From the NCBI GenBank assembly GCA_016208085.1, contig JACQYT010000111.1, positions 1 through 46,443 of the forward strand: a stretch of 46,443 nt of DNA. The letters run 5' to 3'. The DNA is from Elusimicrobiota bacterium (GTDB lineage: Bacteria; Elusimicrobiota; Elusimicrobia; Elusimicrobiales; UBA9959). Positions 1 to 8,013 of this stretch are shown one piece after another; within the stretch, counting starts at the first letter, position 1; every line of letters begins with the position of its first letter. Position numbers and translations under genes: made by a program. A model generated the notes under the pieces. It ran no database searches. It worked only from the letters and a program-made list of their open reading frames with translations, and was not told the origin of the DNA.

Positions 1-199
1 GACGATTGAACCGATAGACTCCCGCATCTCCGAGCGCCGGGCAACCACCGGGCGCGGCGGAGTTTTTAAAAATTTTAGGAAAACGCCACGGATTTTTGTA
101 TTATAATTGTGGGCGGGGATTTTTGTGGATTTTTTCAGGACGCCGGAGACTTCAAGTCCGGAAAGATTCCGCGGTAACAAGTCTTATGTTGCCTACAAA
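1..199 (+). mobile_element. IS91-like element end, copy 1
   Basis: This stretch is nearly identical to 2678-2876 in the same orientation. It opens with the last codons and TGA of a transposase reading frame that lies outside the window (GAC GAT TGA at 1-9). It then runs through a conserved non-coding tail that ends in a GACTT-C-AAGTC hairpin and the shared terminal bases CCTACAAA. After position 199 the two copies diverge completely, which fixes the element boundary. The family call rests on the transposase C-terminus seen in copy 2. A full element probably sits just left of the window. Confidence 0.6.
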
Positions 200-470
200 G
201 ATTGAATCGGGATAAACATTTATTTAAACGCACTAAAAATCTCCCCGGCTCGTATCGCGCCCTTTAACCCCTTATTGATAGTATACACGCGGTTTTTACA
301 AAAAAAGTCGGGACTCTCAAGAATAATACCAATCCTGTATTGATTCCTTTTTCGCCTTAAAGACAGTTATAGACTTTTGCAACAACCCCTCAAATATCTG
401 CCCCCGACTCCCGTCGGGGGAGTCTCACTATGCCCTAATTAACTGAAATATCTCGCGGGCAAATCTGTAT
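200..470. other. AT-rich intergenic stretch with one strong inverted repeat
   Basis: No gene is seen between the IS end and the protease gene. The only clear structure is a perfect inverted repeat at 402-421 (CCCCCGAC, short loop, GTCGGGGG). It lies 3' of the minus-strand protease gene and may act as a transcription terminator, although no T-run follows it on either strand. Confidence 0.4.
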
Positions 471-1226
471 CTATGCTCGAAATGAGAACCAGGACAGAAG
501 AAGATTACCGGTTGAATGGGCGGCGACACTGCTCCATATGGAACCGTCCCACTTCCGCAATAAGCCGAAAATCAACCCTTTTAAAAAAATTTCAAAGTTA
601 ATCGAGATTAATTTTTCAGTGTGAAATATCGAAAATAAACAAGCCGAGACAATTACGGCTCCCTTCCAGCCGGTTTTTTCCTCTAAAACTTTATAAACAA
701 AACCTCTGTAAAAAAGTTCTTCAAAGATAGGAATTGCGAATGGGATTATAAATAAAAAATAGTAGGAGAGAGGATTGTGAAGCTTAGACCATAGTTCCCC
801 TGGGATAATAGAAAAACACGGTGTGCTTTTATAATAAAACGCAAAAACGGCCTCGCGTACAAATTTATAAAACAGCGCTACAGCAACTGCTGCGAGGATT
901 TTCTTCACGCTATCGGGAACTCTCCAGCCGATAGAGGGCAGATTTAAGCCGTAAAATCCGGTTCCAAGCATTATCAGTAACAATTGAAATATTATTATCA
1001 AAACATACTTTAGAGTTGTAACGACAAATTCAAGTTTATATTTGGTATATCCTAGACCATATCCCAGTCTGCCGAAATAATCTATAATCGGCGTGTGCAG
1101 CCTGGAAACTGTTATGTAAAAAAGCTGCAATAAAAGAAGAATAAAGAGAAATACTATAAAATAGGCCAAGGGAGAATATTTAACATTCTCCCTGATACGA
1201 TAAAACCAATTTCGAGTTATGCTCAT
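471..1226 (-). CDS. CPBP-family intramembrane metalloprotease (CAAX/ABI type)
   Basis: A polytopic membrane protein of 251 residues with hydrophobic spans near 20-40, 70-92, 105-125, 150-168 and 185-200. The three family motifs are present in order: EExxxR (E169, E170, R174), FxxxH (F198, H202) and HxxxN (H237, N241). These supply the metal and general-base residues of CAAX protease/bacteriocin-processing (CPBP) enzymes, so the active site looks intact. Family members cleave prenylated or membrane substrates, and several sit beside peptide or bacteriocin genes. Here the next gene upstream on the same strand (13 bp away) encodes a small exported protein. The two could be cotranscribed, but a substrate relation is only a guess. 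Confidence 0.85.
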   Translation of the reverse strand: MSITRNWFYRIRENVKYSPLAYFIVFLFILLLLQLFYITVSRLHTPIIDYFGRLGYGLGYTKYKLEFVVTTLKYVLIIIFQLLLIMLGTGFYGLNLPSIGWRVPDSVKKILAAVAVALFYKFVREAVFAFYYKSTPCFSIIPGELWSKLHNPLSYYFLFIIPFAIPIFEELFYRGFVYKVLEEKTGWKGAVIVSACLFSIFHTEKLISINFEIFLKGLIFGLLRKWDGSIWSSVAAHSTGNLLLSWFSFRA

Positions 1227-1239
1227 CAGGCCTTAAAAC

Positions 1240-1875
1240 CTAGGGTAATCCGCATTGCCCGTTTACACACACAGGCGTTCCATCGGTAGGATGCGCTGCA
1301 AAAGGTTCCTCTGGAGAGCCTGTTGAATTGCTCTGACTTTGCTGATGTGATTGGCTCTGGTTATAAGCATTGGCGTTCTGGAAATCATTATAGGTGTCCA
1401 CGGGATGAGTAATTGCATTTCCAACGGTCTGGACATCATCCCAAAATCCTTTTTTCCGGCCCGCGATAGCCAGAGCAACCGCCCCGGAAGCCAATAACCC
1501 GGCGCCGACAGGCATACCGCTATTTCCCTGCTTGTTATCGTTTCCGGAATCAAGCGGGGGAATTTTAGAGGAAAGGTCGCCGATTTTCATAGCGGCGGCG
1601 TTACAAACTTCTTTTTCGGCCTGAGCAAGGGTTCTCTGTCCAGCAGACTCAGCATAAACTGCAGGCGAATCTGATTCCCCATTTGTCTTTCCTCCGGTAT
1701 AAAAGCCATCCAGCACTTTCCCGGCTTCGCCGAAGTCTTTATCCATGTCAATTGAAGATAATTTACCGCTTGTTTTTGTAAGGTTTCCCATTATGTCGGC
1801 CTCTGTAGCATAAGCCGCTGTGCCTCACAAAAACAGCATTCCCAAAACCCCTCCAATTATTTCATTTCTTTTCAT
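1240..1875 (-). CDS. Small exported protein, reading frame interrupted by in-frame TGA in the signal peptide
   Basis: The uninterrupted frame from 1791 gives 183 residues starting MGNLTKTSG. Reading upstream in the same frame, through one TGA at 1827-1825, reaches an ATG at 1875 with a good ribosome site (AAGGA about 6 bases before). The added residues form a classic signal peptide: a KR start, a hydrophobic run, then AYA before the mature part. The true start is therefore almost certainly 1875, and codon 17 is now a stop. The mature protein has a short hydrophobic segment near residues 95-108 of the short form, a Q/S/N-rich stretch, and two Cys close to the C-terminus. No family is recognised. 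The stop could be a nonsense mutation, a sequencing error or recoding. Confidence 0.65.
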
Positions 1876-1896
1876 GGTTTTTCCTTTTTCCCAAAC

Positions 1897-1931
1897 AAAA
1901 AAGGGGAAACGATTTTTGATTTCGTTTTCCC
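1897..1931 (-). terminator. Intrinsic terminator/attenuator in the leader of the exported-protein gene
   Basis: On the minus strand a 10-bp stem with one mismatch (GGGAAAACGA paired with TCGTTTCCCC) closes a 9-base loop and is followed directly by seven T. It lies just upstream of the ribosome site at 1875, between any promoter and the gene. It would therefore act as an attenuator unless transcription starts inside it. Confidence 0.6.
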
Positions 1932-2010
1932 TGGCTACACCGGATTAATGTCCGGTCGTGGATACTCCGGGGCCAATCCCCTGGATTACAAGGATACTAC
2001 TGCTACATTT
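1932..2010 (-). promoter_or_regulatory. Structured 5' leader, possible cis-regulatory RNA
   Basis: On the minus strand, upstream of the terminator, lie several potential stems. One is a perfect ACCGGA/TCCGGT hairpin around CATTAA. Another is GGGG/CCCC around ATTGG. The hexamer GTATCC occurs twice. Stems placed before a U-run terminator are typical of riboswitch or attenuator leaders. I could not match it to a known class: the conserved cores of c-di-GMP, preQ1, fluoride, glycine and cobalamin RNAs are not visible. Confidence 0.3.
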
Positions 2011-2450
2011 ATAGTCTATCATCTCAACTTGGCCTGAACAAGGGCCAAAAGGTAAGTCGTTTTGTGGGCCAAAGGACCTGTTTGAAAATTATTATCGTCG
2101 GAGAACATAGACGCGCCCGCGCCGGACGACTGAACTCCCTTCAACACACCGCGCCTGCCTGGTTGTTTCCCCGCCCGGATGGCACTCCCTATCTGTAGGA
2201 AACATAATGTATAAAGGTCTATCGGCAGTGCGGCCGTCGGCATTGCTGATAGACCATATTGAGCGAAGCCGCTTCGCCCTATGGGAATTATATCAGAATT
2301 CAGGGGGCTGTGACGCCGGAACGGGCATGGCCGGCGGGCGCATCCGGGCGCCGGAAGCGGCGGTAGAAAGGGCGGCGGTGCGCCAGGCAAGGCGGATCGG
2401 ATAGCGCCGGGACGTTCCAGACGACGCGGAGCCGGCGGTTTTGCCGATAA
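2011..2450. other. Non-coding stretch left of the transposase remnant, with a long hairpin
   Basis: No convincing gene is visible here. The reading frames on either strand lack ribosome sites and look like GC-driven artefacts. The main structure is a 40-base imperfect hairpin at 2216-2255 (GGTCTATC paired with GATAGACC, extended by a partly matched inner stem). It may be the opposite boundary of the truncated IS copy or an unrelated folded element. Confidence 0.35.
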
Positions 2451-2687
2451 AGACGGCAAGCCCCGCTCGCCGGTCGGACGGGGCGATTGGCGGGGAATAT
2501 GCCCGGACCAGGTCCCTCACGAAGAGTTTTAACCCATCTGGGCCTGCCTGCGGAATTCCCGAAGTTTAAGCCGGCCCCTCAGGCATCGCTGCATGAACAC
2601 GCCTGCGGCCCGCCGGATGAAGACTGCCAGCCGGATCCGAAAGGGGATTTGTACGAAGTAATAGAACCCGCCCCGGCCGACGACTGA
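2451..2687 (+). pseudogene. Transposase C-terminal remnant (IS91-like)
   Basis: The frame is open from just after a stop at 2448 to TGA at 2685-2687. It encodes the tail pattern RRVLTHLGLPAEFP, then a Pro/Ala and acidic stretch ending in ADD. A 'R-I/V-L-x-H-L-G-L-P' segment followed by an acidic, proline-rich end is typical of the C-terminus of IS91-type (Y2) transposases. No catalytic tyrosine region or zinc ribbon is present, so this is only a 5'-truncated fragment. The same terminal codons occur at the first bases of the window. Confidence 0.45.
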
Positions 2688-2876
2688 ACCGATAGATTCC
2701 CGTATCTCCGAGCGCCGGGCAACCACCGGGCGCGGCGGAGTTTTAAAAATTTCAGGAAAACGCCTCGGATTTTTGTATTATAATTGTGGGTGGGGATTTT
2801 TGCGGATTTTTTCAGGAGGCCGGAGACTTCAAGTCCGGAAAGATTCCGCGGTAACAAGTCTTATGTTGCCTACAAA
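2678..2876 (+). mobile_element. IS91-like element end, copy 2
   Basis: Direct repeat of 1-199 with scattered substitutions and one- to two-base gaps. It covers the last transposase codons, an ACC-GGGC palindrome region, a TATTATAAT sequence near 2775 that could act as an outward -10 box, and the terminal GACTTCAAGTC hairpin, ending at CCTACAAA. Unique DNA starts at 2877, 111 bp before the AlbA_2 gene. IS91-like elements move by rolling-circle and can carry flanking DNA, which would fit the cassette next door being acquired. Confidence 0.6.
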
Positions 2877-2987
2877 TCGGTCTCATCAACCTGTTCGCCA
2901 CTACAGTCCATCTCATCCTGTGAAAAACGCTTTCATAGCCGCGGTTTTTTGTTCGCCAGGATTAATGTAATTTGCTATGCTTACGTT

Positions 2988-4112
2988 ATGACCACGGAAG
3001 AATTGGAAGAACGCATCAAGCTTGGCGAGGATTTAAAAACTGAATTTAAATCGGGGAAGGCTCAGCCTGATGCAATCGCCGCCGCCATCGTTTCTTTTGC
3101 CAATAGCGCCGGCGGCGCGCTTATTATCGGCGTGAACGATGACCGCTCCATCTCGGGGGTGGAAGATTCCGACAAAACTTTACTTGGTATAACCGATGTA
3201 AGCCGCAATAATATTGAACCGGCTTTGCCTTCAGGATTTATTACGGCTGAAAAACATAATCTCGGCGGTAGGGTCGTTGTTGTCATAAATGTCACGCGAG
3301 GGCCTCAACGCCCCTATCAAACAAATAAAGGCGTTCATTATGTGCGCAGCCTGGCGGGAAAAAGCCGGGCGACTCGGCAGGAACTGCTGCATCTTTTCCA
3401 GTCAGCCCGCTCCCTTTTCCCGGACGAAATTCCGCTGGAAGAGGCGGCAGTAGAGCATATTGACGCCGGCCGTTTGCTTGAGAAACGCCCCGAGATGGCG
3501 GGGCCGCGCGGCCGCGTAGAAGACCGCTCAATGATAAACGCGAAAATACTATCCGAAGACGGACATCCCACGCTTGGGGGGCTTTTATGTTACGGAAGAA
3601 ACCCCCAGCAATTCAGGCCGTATGCGCGAATCACGGCGATCAGGCAAAAAGGCGTTGAGGCAAGCGAGAATTTTTACGACCGCGAAGAAATCGTCGCAAC
3701 GGTTGAGGAACAGTTGCAGGCCGCCGGGGCGTTTATCCGTAAAAACATGCCGGCAGTTTCCGGAATATACCCGCCGCCGTTTGAAGCGTTTGACGAAGCC
3801 GTCATCAACGCCGTTGCCCACCGGGACTATTCGCTGAACGCGCAAATCCGGATTTTCATCTATGACAACCGTATTGAAATCATCAGCCCCGGGCGTCTGT
3901 TGAACACTGTCACCCCTGAAGCGATGCGGCTGGGTTGTCATACCGTGAGAAACCAAATCGTGTTTTCGTATCTTTCCCTGCGCAGGTTTGTAACCGACGC
4001 GGGACGAGGTATCCCCAACATGCTGCGCGTTCTCCGGGCAAGCAATTTTCCCGAGCCGGAGTTTGCTGTTGTCGCAAGCGAATTTCGCGTAATATTTCCA
4101 TTCAACAAATGA
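2988..4112 (+). CDS. AlbA_2 (Schlafen-like) and GHKL-ATPase domain protein
   Basis: A 374-residue protein. I start it at the ATG at 2988 (MTTEELEE) because upstream in-frame codons run back into the IS end. Residues about 12-130 match the AlbA_2/Schlafen-type divergent domain: LKTEFKSG, then SFANSAGGALIIGVNDD, GVED and later RPYQ. Residues about 262-350 look like the HATPase_c_4 region of these proteins, with an N-box EAVINAVAHRDYS (270-282) and a G-box GRGIPNML (339-346). Family members are often labelled transcriptional regulators or RecG-like, and AlbA_2 domains occur in phage-defence loci. The stop overlaps the next start (ATGA), so it is translationally coupled to the NACHT gene. Confidence 0.85.
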   Translation: MTTEELEERIKLGEDLKTEFKSGKAQPDAIAAAIVSFANSAGGALIIGVNDDRSISGVEDSDKTLLGITDVSRNNIEPALPSGFITAEKHNLGGRVVVVINVTRGPQRPYQTNKGVHYVRSLAGKSRATRQELLHLFQSARSLFPDEIPLEEAAVEHIDAGRLLEKRPEMAGPRGRVEDRSMINAKILSEDGHPTLGGLLCYGRNPQQFRPYARITAIRQKGVEASENFYDREEIVATVEEQLQAAGAFIRKNMPAVSGIYPPPFEAFDEAVINAVAHRDYSLNAQIRIFIYDNRIEIISPGRLLNTVTPEAMRLGCHTVRNQIVFSYLSLRRFVTDAGRGIPNMLRVLRASNFPEPEFAVVASEFRVIFPFNK

Positions 4113-6658
4113 GCTTACAGCTTGCCGCCATCCTGAAATGCGACCTTGCCGGTTCCACGGAACTTTCCCGGCTTCTCCCGCAAGAGGAAAAAGCCGGCGG
4201 CATGAGAGAGGTATATAACGCCGTTGAATTCGCCGTTGATAGCTATGGCGGACGATTGGGGGAATGGGGCGGCGATGGCGTGGCTGCATACTTTTATAAT
4301 GAAGAACCGGCGCTGAGCGCGGTGCGCGCCGCCGTTGACGCCATTGGACGGGTAAGACTGATTTACAAGCCTGATAACCTGTCATTCCGGTTTGAATTAA
4401 GAGCGGCGGTAGGCGTTGATTTCGCGGATATTTCAGAACCGGCCAAAACAAACCCTGATAACTGGAATCTCGCCGGACACCTGGAGAAAGCCAATGTCTG
4501 TCCCCGCTCGGGCGTATGCGTCACTGAGGACGTATACTTTGACCTCCAGCAAAGCGACCCGGAATTGGCGGAAAAGTTTTCATACCTCGGCATGACAACG
4601 CAAGACAACGCCCCTGTTTTTGTCCATCCCAGAGGGGCGTCGCCCGCCGACCCCGGCGGTCTTCGCGATGTCCCCCGTGATTATTATCCCGCTATTACAA
4701 AGGTCAGGGCATACTTTTGCAAACCGCCCTTTTCCCTGCTCCGGTTCTACACCCTGCCGCAATTCAATTTTATGGGCACGCTTGAGCTTTTGCGCGTTTT
4801 TGTTCCCCTGAATTTAAGGCTGAGGCGTCCGTTTGAACAGCCCGCGCCCGCGGATAAGGATTTAAAAAACAAAGCGAAAGAAGCCCGTTTCCGGCCTGAA
4901 GGCGTTGAATCCCGGCCGGAAACGTTTCCGGACGCATTAAAAAAGAATCGCTCGCTTATCATCCTGGGCGGGCCGGGCGCGGGAAAGACCACTTTGCTTA
5001 GATATACGGCCATAGCCGCCTCCCAGGGAAAGCCCGGTTTGCGCCGGAGGCTTGGTCTGGATGAAGCGCTTTTCCCGCTCTATGCGAATGCCGCCGAACT
5101 TCTGAAATTACGACGCAAACACAGCGAAAAAAGCCTCCTTGAGGTTTTTTCCCGCCTTTATGCCGCCCGCACGGAGCAAGAAGCCTCGGCCGGCGTTATC
5201 ATGACAGGTTTGTCGGAAATGACGAAAGCGGGCAAAATCATTTTTCTTATTGACAGCATGGATGAAATGGCGAAAAGCGACGACAGGCAGGCGGCTGCCC
5301 AGCTTGTTGAGGAAATCGCCGGCAGTTTCGGTAAATGCAGATTTATCGTCGCAAGCCGTTTAACAGGCTATCCGGGAATCAATATCCCCGGTTCGCAAGA
5401 ATACGCGCTGGAGCCATTGAACACCGGACAGGCAGAAAAATTAGCCGTAGAATTTTATACGGAAGTACTCCGTTCCTCAAAATGCGACGAACTTTATTCC
5501 GCGCGCGAGGGACAAAAAAAAGGCGAAGAACTGGTCAGCCGGCTGGCGCAAAGCGCCGGCATGGCCCTGTTCACCGAAAATCCGCTTTTGATCACGCTGG
5601 CGGCTCTTGTTCATCTGCAGTTGGGCGAACTTCCCCGTTACCGGGCAAAACTCTATGAAGTAGCCGTTGAAACGCTTGTTTCCGCCTGGGCGAAAGCACG
5701 GACGCCCCTGGCCGCTGATTCAGCGTCGCCGTTGCGGACAATTGATTATCAAACCGAAGGCCTGGCGGTTTTACCGGAGCTCGCATTCTTCATGCAGGAA
5801 AACTGTCCCGGAAACCTTATCCAGGGGGAAGACCTTCTCGGGTTTATTTCAAAACGGCTTCCGAAGTCAAATCCCCGTCCGGCAGAAGATTTTCTTAAGC
5901 GGCTCAACAACGCGGGGTCTATTTTAGTTGAAAAAGGCGCCGGCCAATGGGGGTTTTTGCACCAGACTTTTCAGGAATATCTTGCCGCGTTTTATCTCGC
6001 GAAAGAGGACTCTTTTGAGGAAAAGTTGCTAAACCGCATTTATCATCCGCGGTGGGAGGAGGTTATCAGATTTACGGCCGGCGTATTAAGCGTCGTCCAG
6101 AAAAGAGATTCAGCGGCAGGCAAATTTATTGACCGGATTTTTTCCAACACCCGGGACTGGCGCGCGACAAAGCTTAATATGAATAAATACCTGGCCGCTA
6201 AATGCGCGGCGGATGTGGTTTCGTTGAATCCCGATATTGAAAATAAGATTATGAAATTCATCTATGATGTAATAAGCCGCGCAGCGGGAATACCGGAATT
6301 ACCGGAATTATGCGCAACAACATTTAGCGCGCTTGCCAATACGCCATTGGCCGGCAAGCTTATCCCAAACATTATTAAATTACTGCAAGATAAAGACGAC
6401 TGGGTGCGAGCCAGTTCAGCCAAAGCGCTCGGCCGGTTAGGCGCAAAAGAAGCTGTTCCGCAACTTATTAAATTACTGCAAGATAAAGACGACTGGGTGC
6501 GAGCCCGTTCAGCCGAAGCGCTCGGCCGGTTAGGCGCAAAAGAAGCTGTTCCGCAACTTATTAAATTACTGCAAGATAAAGACGACTGGATGCGAGCCCG
6601 TTCAGCCGAAGCGCTCGGCCGGTTAGGCGCAAAAGAAGTTCAGCCGAAGCGCTTTTAG
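4109..6658 (+). CDS. Class III cyclase-like / NACHT NTPase / HEAT-repeat fusion protein
   Basis: An 849-residue protein. Residues about 5-175 form a class III nucleotide-cyclase-type domain: CDLAGST with D12, GGDG with D56, and WNLAGHLE, where N120 matches the family Asn but the usual Arg is H124. Residues about 275-470 are a NACHT-type NTPase with Walker A GGPGAGKTT (287-295) and Walker B FLIDSMDE (D382, D385, E386). The motif FLHQTFQEYLAAFYLA (617-632) is typical of bacterial NACHT proteins. From about 745 come HEAT-like units encoded by 93-bp DNA repeats. The last residues, EVQPKRF, arise from an out-of-frame junction. The protein is probably a cytosolic sensor NTPase. Cyclase activity is uncertain and a defence role is inference. 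Confidence 0.88.
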   Translation: MSLQLAAILKCDLAGSTELSRLLPQEEKAGGMREVYNAVEFAVDSYGGRLGEWGGDGVAAYFYNEEPALSAVRAAVDAIGRVRLIYKPDNLSFRFELRAAVGVDFADISEPAKTNPDNWNLAGHLEKANVCPRSGVCVTEDVYFDLQQSDPELAEKFSYLGMTTQDNAPVFVHPRGASPADPGGLRDVPRDYYPAITKVRAYFCKPPFSLLRFYTLPQFNFMGTLELLRVFVPLNLRLRRPFEQPAPADKDLKNKAKEARFRPEGVESRPETFPDALKKNRSLIILGGPGAGKTTLLRYTAIAASQGKPGLRRRLGLDEALFPLYANAAELLKLRRKHSEKSLLEVFSRLYAARTEQEASAGVIMTGLSEMTKAGKIIFLIDSMDEMAKSDDRQAAAQLVEEIAGSFGKCRFIVASRLTGYPGINIPGSQEYALEPLNTGQAEKLAVEFYTEVLRSSKCDELYSAREGQKKGEELVSRLAQSAGMALFTENPLLITLAALVHLQLGELPRYRAKLYEVAVETLVSAWAKARTPLAADSASPLRTIDYQTEGLAVLPELAFFMQENCPGNLIQGEDLLGFISKRLPKSNPRPAEDFLKRLNNAGSILVEKGAGQWGFLHQTFQEYLAAFYLAKEDSFEEKLLNRIYHPRWEEVIRFTAGVLSVVQKRDSAAGKFIDRIFSNTRDWRATKLNMNKYLAAKCAADVVSLNPDIENKIMKFIYDVISRAAGIPELPELCATTFSALANTPLAGKLIPNIIKLLQDKDDWVRASSAKALGRLGAKEAVPQLIKLLQDKDDWVRARSAEALGRLGAKEAVPQLIKLLQDKDDWMRARSAEALGRLGAKEVQPKRF
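6372..6653 (+). repeat. 93-bp tandem repeats encoding HEAT units, with a 55-bp out-of-frame collapse
   Basis: Units start at 6372, 6465 and 6558, exactly 93 bp apart. Units 1 and 2 differ at two bases and units 2 and 3 at one. The third unit jumps at 6638/6639 from AAAAGAAG to TTCAGCCGAAGCGCT, skipping the 55 bases expected from the other copies. Because 55 is not a multiple of three, the frame shifts and TAG follows at 6656. In the original frame the sequence after the junction would read SAEALLEIAAAN and continue to a TAA at about 6694, a natural HEAT-protein end. Confidence 0.9.
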
Positions 6659-6920
6659 AAATAGCCGCCGCAAACGTAGACACCACAACATTTTAAGTAC
6701 CGTCTTGCCCCAATGTTACTCCGTCCGAAAAAAGGCTGAAGGATAAAGGCTAAAGAATAAAGGTTTCCCCGCCCTAAAGAGCGGGGCATTGTAAAAGTTT
6801 TTGCCGTAAAAATTTGTAACTACTCAGGTCATTTAACCATTTTCCGATTGCGACGGTTAAATTTTATTTTTGTTTTTTTGCCGGACTCGCCTCCATCCTT
6901 CTTTGCGCTCTATATAAGGA

Positions 6921-7454
6921 ATGGAACAATCCTTCCTTATACAGGGCCGGCTTCTGCAAGAATCGGATATTGCGGATATCCGCTGCCTGATAGCGGCGCA
7001 CCCCGACTGGAGCCGCCGGCGCATTTCAATTAAACTCGCAGAATTCTGGAACCGGCGCACCGGCGCCGGACAAAGCAAGGCCTACAATCTTCTCCGGCGG
7101 CTCCAACACCACAGGCGCGATGTCCTGGCTTTCCTCTATGATTTGCGCGTGCCATTCAGTAATAACCAGGCCGAGCGGGACTTCCGGATGGTTAAGGTGC
7201 AGCAGAAAATTTCCGGAACATTCCGCGCGCGGGCGGGGGCGGAGTATTTTGCCCGCGTCCGCAGTTATCCGTCAACCGCGCGTAAGCAGGACCATAATGC
7301 GTTTGCAGCCATGATCGGCGCCATGTCAGGCCAGCCCTTCATGCCGCCGCGCCGACTTAAAATCCGCGCTGCCGGCCATGGAGCGCTTCTAAAAAAGCTA
7401 CAATATCCGGCATCGGGTTATGGATTACGCCGCCTTGTTGAATGCCCTGGATAA
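6921..7454 (+). pseudogene. Chimeric transposase remnant: DUF4338-type N-terminus joined to IS66-type C-terminus
   Basis: Residues 1-51 carry the start of DUF4338-type element proteins: GRLLQESDIADIRCLI, then AHPDWSRRRISIKLAEFWN. From about residue 54 the sequence becomes the C-terminal part of an IS66 transposase: LLRRLQHHRRDVLAFLYD, VPFSNNQAERDFRMVKVQQKIS and RSYPSTARKQ. The bodies of both proteins are missing, so the 177-residue frame is an in-frame junction of two truncated transposases. The last 30 residues match neither family and overlap the start of the next gene. It is unlikely to be active. I infer internal deletion or insertion of an IS66 piece into a DUF4338 element. Confidence 0.7.
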
Positions 7455-8013
7455 AGCCTCCCTATTTGATTTGTGGCGGTTGAACGTGTTCATTGCCCGT
7501 GCGCTGGATGACCCGCACAAAAATGAAGCGTTGAAAACCCAATTATATGTGGATCAGGCTGTACGCTATTTTGATACCAGGCAAAACCGTGAGATTTCAG
7601 GCCGCATCGTCGCTGTTAAGCGCACCCGCGCTTTAATCCGGCGCGACCACGATAAAAAGATATGGAGCCTGCCGTTTTACATGATCAATTTTCAGGGCGC
7701 GGATACCGGCATCCATTGCTCCCGGTCGCACCCGAAGGTTCATCGCGATTCGCTCAGGGTTGGGGATTCTGTCGGTTACAAAAGCCGCGGCCAGCGCGAA
7801 GTTTACGGCGTCGTGCTCAAACTCAACCGCAAAACAGCGACAATCCGGCTGGCCGACGGAGAACAGTGGAACGTTTCTTACGGACTGCTGTTTTATGTGA
7901 TTGATGCGCAGGAAAACGCGGCACAGGACTTGCTTGATGGCCGCGTCACAACAGCGGACGTTTGTGTGGAAGAATACCCCGCCCCGGTAGATACGAATCT
8001 GGAACCTGAGTAG
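7420..8013 (+). CDS. Transposon-associated accessory protein of unknown function
   Basis: A 197-residue protein starting at ATG 7420, inside the end of the broken transposase frame, and stopping within the right terminal repeat. Visible features are an N-terminal helical part (LFDLWRLNVFIARALDDP), then a beta-rich region with FDTRQNREISGRIVAVKRTRALIR, SLPFYMINF, VGDSVGYKSRGQREVYG and LNRKTATIRLADGEQWNVSYGLLF. This looks like two small SH3/KOW-like barrels. I recall proteins of this type beside DUF4338 or IS66 transposases, but no function is known to me. Its position between the inverted repeats supports an element-borne role. Confidence 0.6.
   Translation: MDYAALLNALDKASLFDLWRLNVFIARALDDPHKNEALKTQLYVDQAVRYFDTRQNREISGRIVAVKRTRALIRRDHDKKIWSLPFYMINFQGADTGIHCSRSHPKVHRDSLRVGDSVGYKSRGQREVYGVVLKLNRKTATIRLADGEQWNVSYGLLFYVIDAQENAAQDLLDGRVTTADVCVEEYPAPVDTNLEPE

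Noticed and set aside
1825-1827. Selenocysteine codon or reassigned TGA
   Set aside because: TGA is a normal stop elsewhere in the window, the codon falls in a signal peptide, and no selenocysteine insertion hairpin is evident. Kept only as a mutation/error question.
1932-2010. c-di-GMP (GEMM) riboswitch
   Set aside because: The conserved CACGCACAGGGCAAACC-type core and the tetraloop receptor are not found.
2019-2459. 146-residue minus-strand frame
   Set aside because: Pro/Arg-rich translation, no ribosome site, and it crosses a hairpin and the IS remnant on the other strand.
3585-4451. 288-residue minus-strand frame
   Set aside because: Lies antisense to two well-supported coupled genes and shows no family pattern.
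6372-6653. Possible CRISPR array
   Set aside because: The units are contiguous 93-bp coding repeats with no spacers and translate into HEAT units.
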